DNA from: Diphasiastrum complanatum
Taxonomy: Eukaryota; Streptophyta; Lycopodiopsida; Lycopodiales; Lycopodiaceae
NCBI GenBank assembly: GCA_029204225.1
Contig: MU833024.1
Span: 1 to 62,346, forward strand
DNA length: 62,346 nucleotides
Direction of reading: 5' to 3'
Position numbers and translations under genes: made by a program. How positions within the stretch are numbered: the first letter of the stretch is position 1; every line of letters begins with the position of its first letter. Below the pieces are notes generated by a model. That model worked only from the letters and a program-made list of their open reading frames with translations. It was not told where the DNA came from and did no database searches. This document shows, piece after piece, positions 62,272-62,346 of the stretch.

Positions 62272-62346
62272 CTGAAGCAGAATAGCATTTCCTCAACTCC
62301 TTAAAAATGAAAAAGAATCAATTTTGTAGTACCACATGCGTGAAGC

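Overview
The window is plant nuclear DNA: AT-rich, with GT-AG introns of 0.1 to 5 kb, dense Ty1/copia and Ty3/gypsy debris, and long (CT)n/(GA)n microsatellites. It holds one complete and one partial multi-exon host gene. The complete gene belongs to the land-plant ABCB6/ABCB20 subfamily. The combination with a GABA-B-like periplasmic-binding-protein receptor gene and an endonuclease-less Penelope-like element suggests a non-seed plant such as a fern or lycophyte. That placement is inference, because no taxonomic marker is present.

Layout. 1-10.3 kb is a graveyard of minus-strand copia elements. A younger plus-strand copia element (2212-4199) sits inside the protease of an older one with a clean 5-bp target duplication, and a gypsy integrase scrap lies at 10.0-10.3 kb. 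10.3-13.2 kb is AT-rich and gene-free. 13.2-15.6 kb is the probable promoter and 5' leader of the ABCB gene, with several ACGT-core boxes in degenerate repeats. 15,578-28,312 (+) is the ABCB gene: 11 exons joining in frame to 1388 codons plus stop, with a dead gypsy element in the 5-kb intron 10. 28.3-31 kb is its 3' flank. 31.0-36.3 kb holds an 82-bp tRNA-derived retroposon with 16-bp target duplications, a scrambled copia element and a coiled-coil gag-like fragment. 36.65-37.87 kb is a GC-rich terminal-inverted-repeat element. 37.9-41.5 kb is a dead Penelope-like retroelement flanked by a perfect 24-bp direct repeat and next to a 116-bp (CT)n tract. 43.9-51.0 kb is a duplicated unit whose second copy has been split by an inversion with a breakpoint in a minisatellite. 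52,609-62,271 (-) is the 3' part of a receptor gene whose 5' end lies beyond the window.

How the genes relate. The ABCB protein is a predicted full-size plasma-membrane exporter. Its first nucleotide-binding domain has lost several catalytic residues. The receptor gene encodes an extracellular ligand-binding fold followed by one membrane segment and a short tail. Nothing suggests that the two genes act together. The rest of the window is mobile-element biology: nested insertion, deletion, inversion and tandem expansion.
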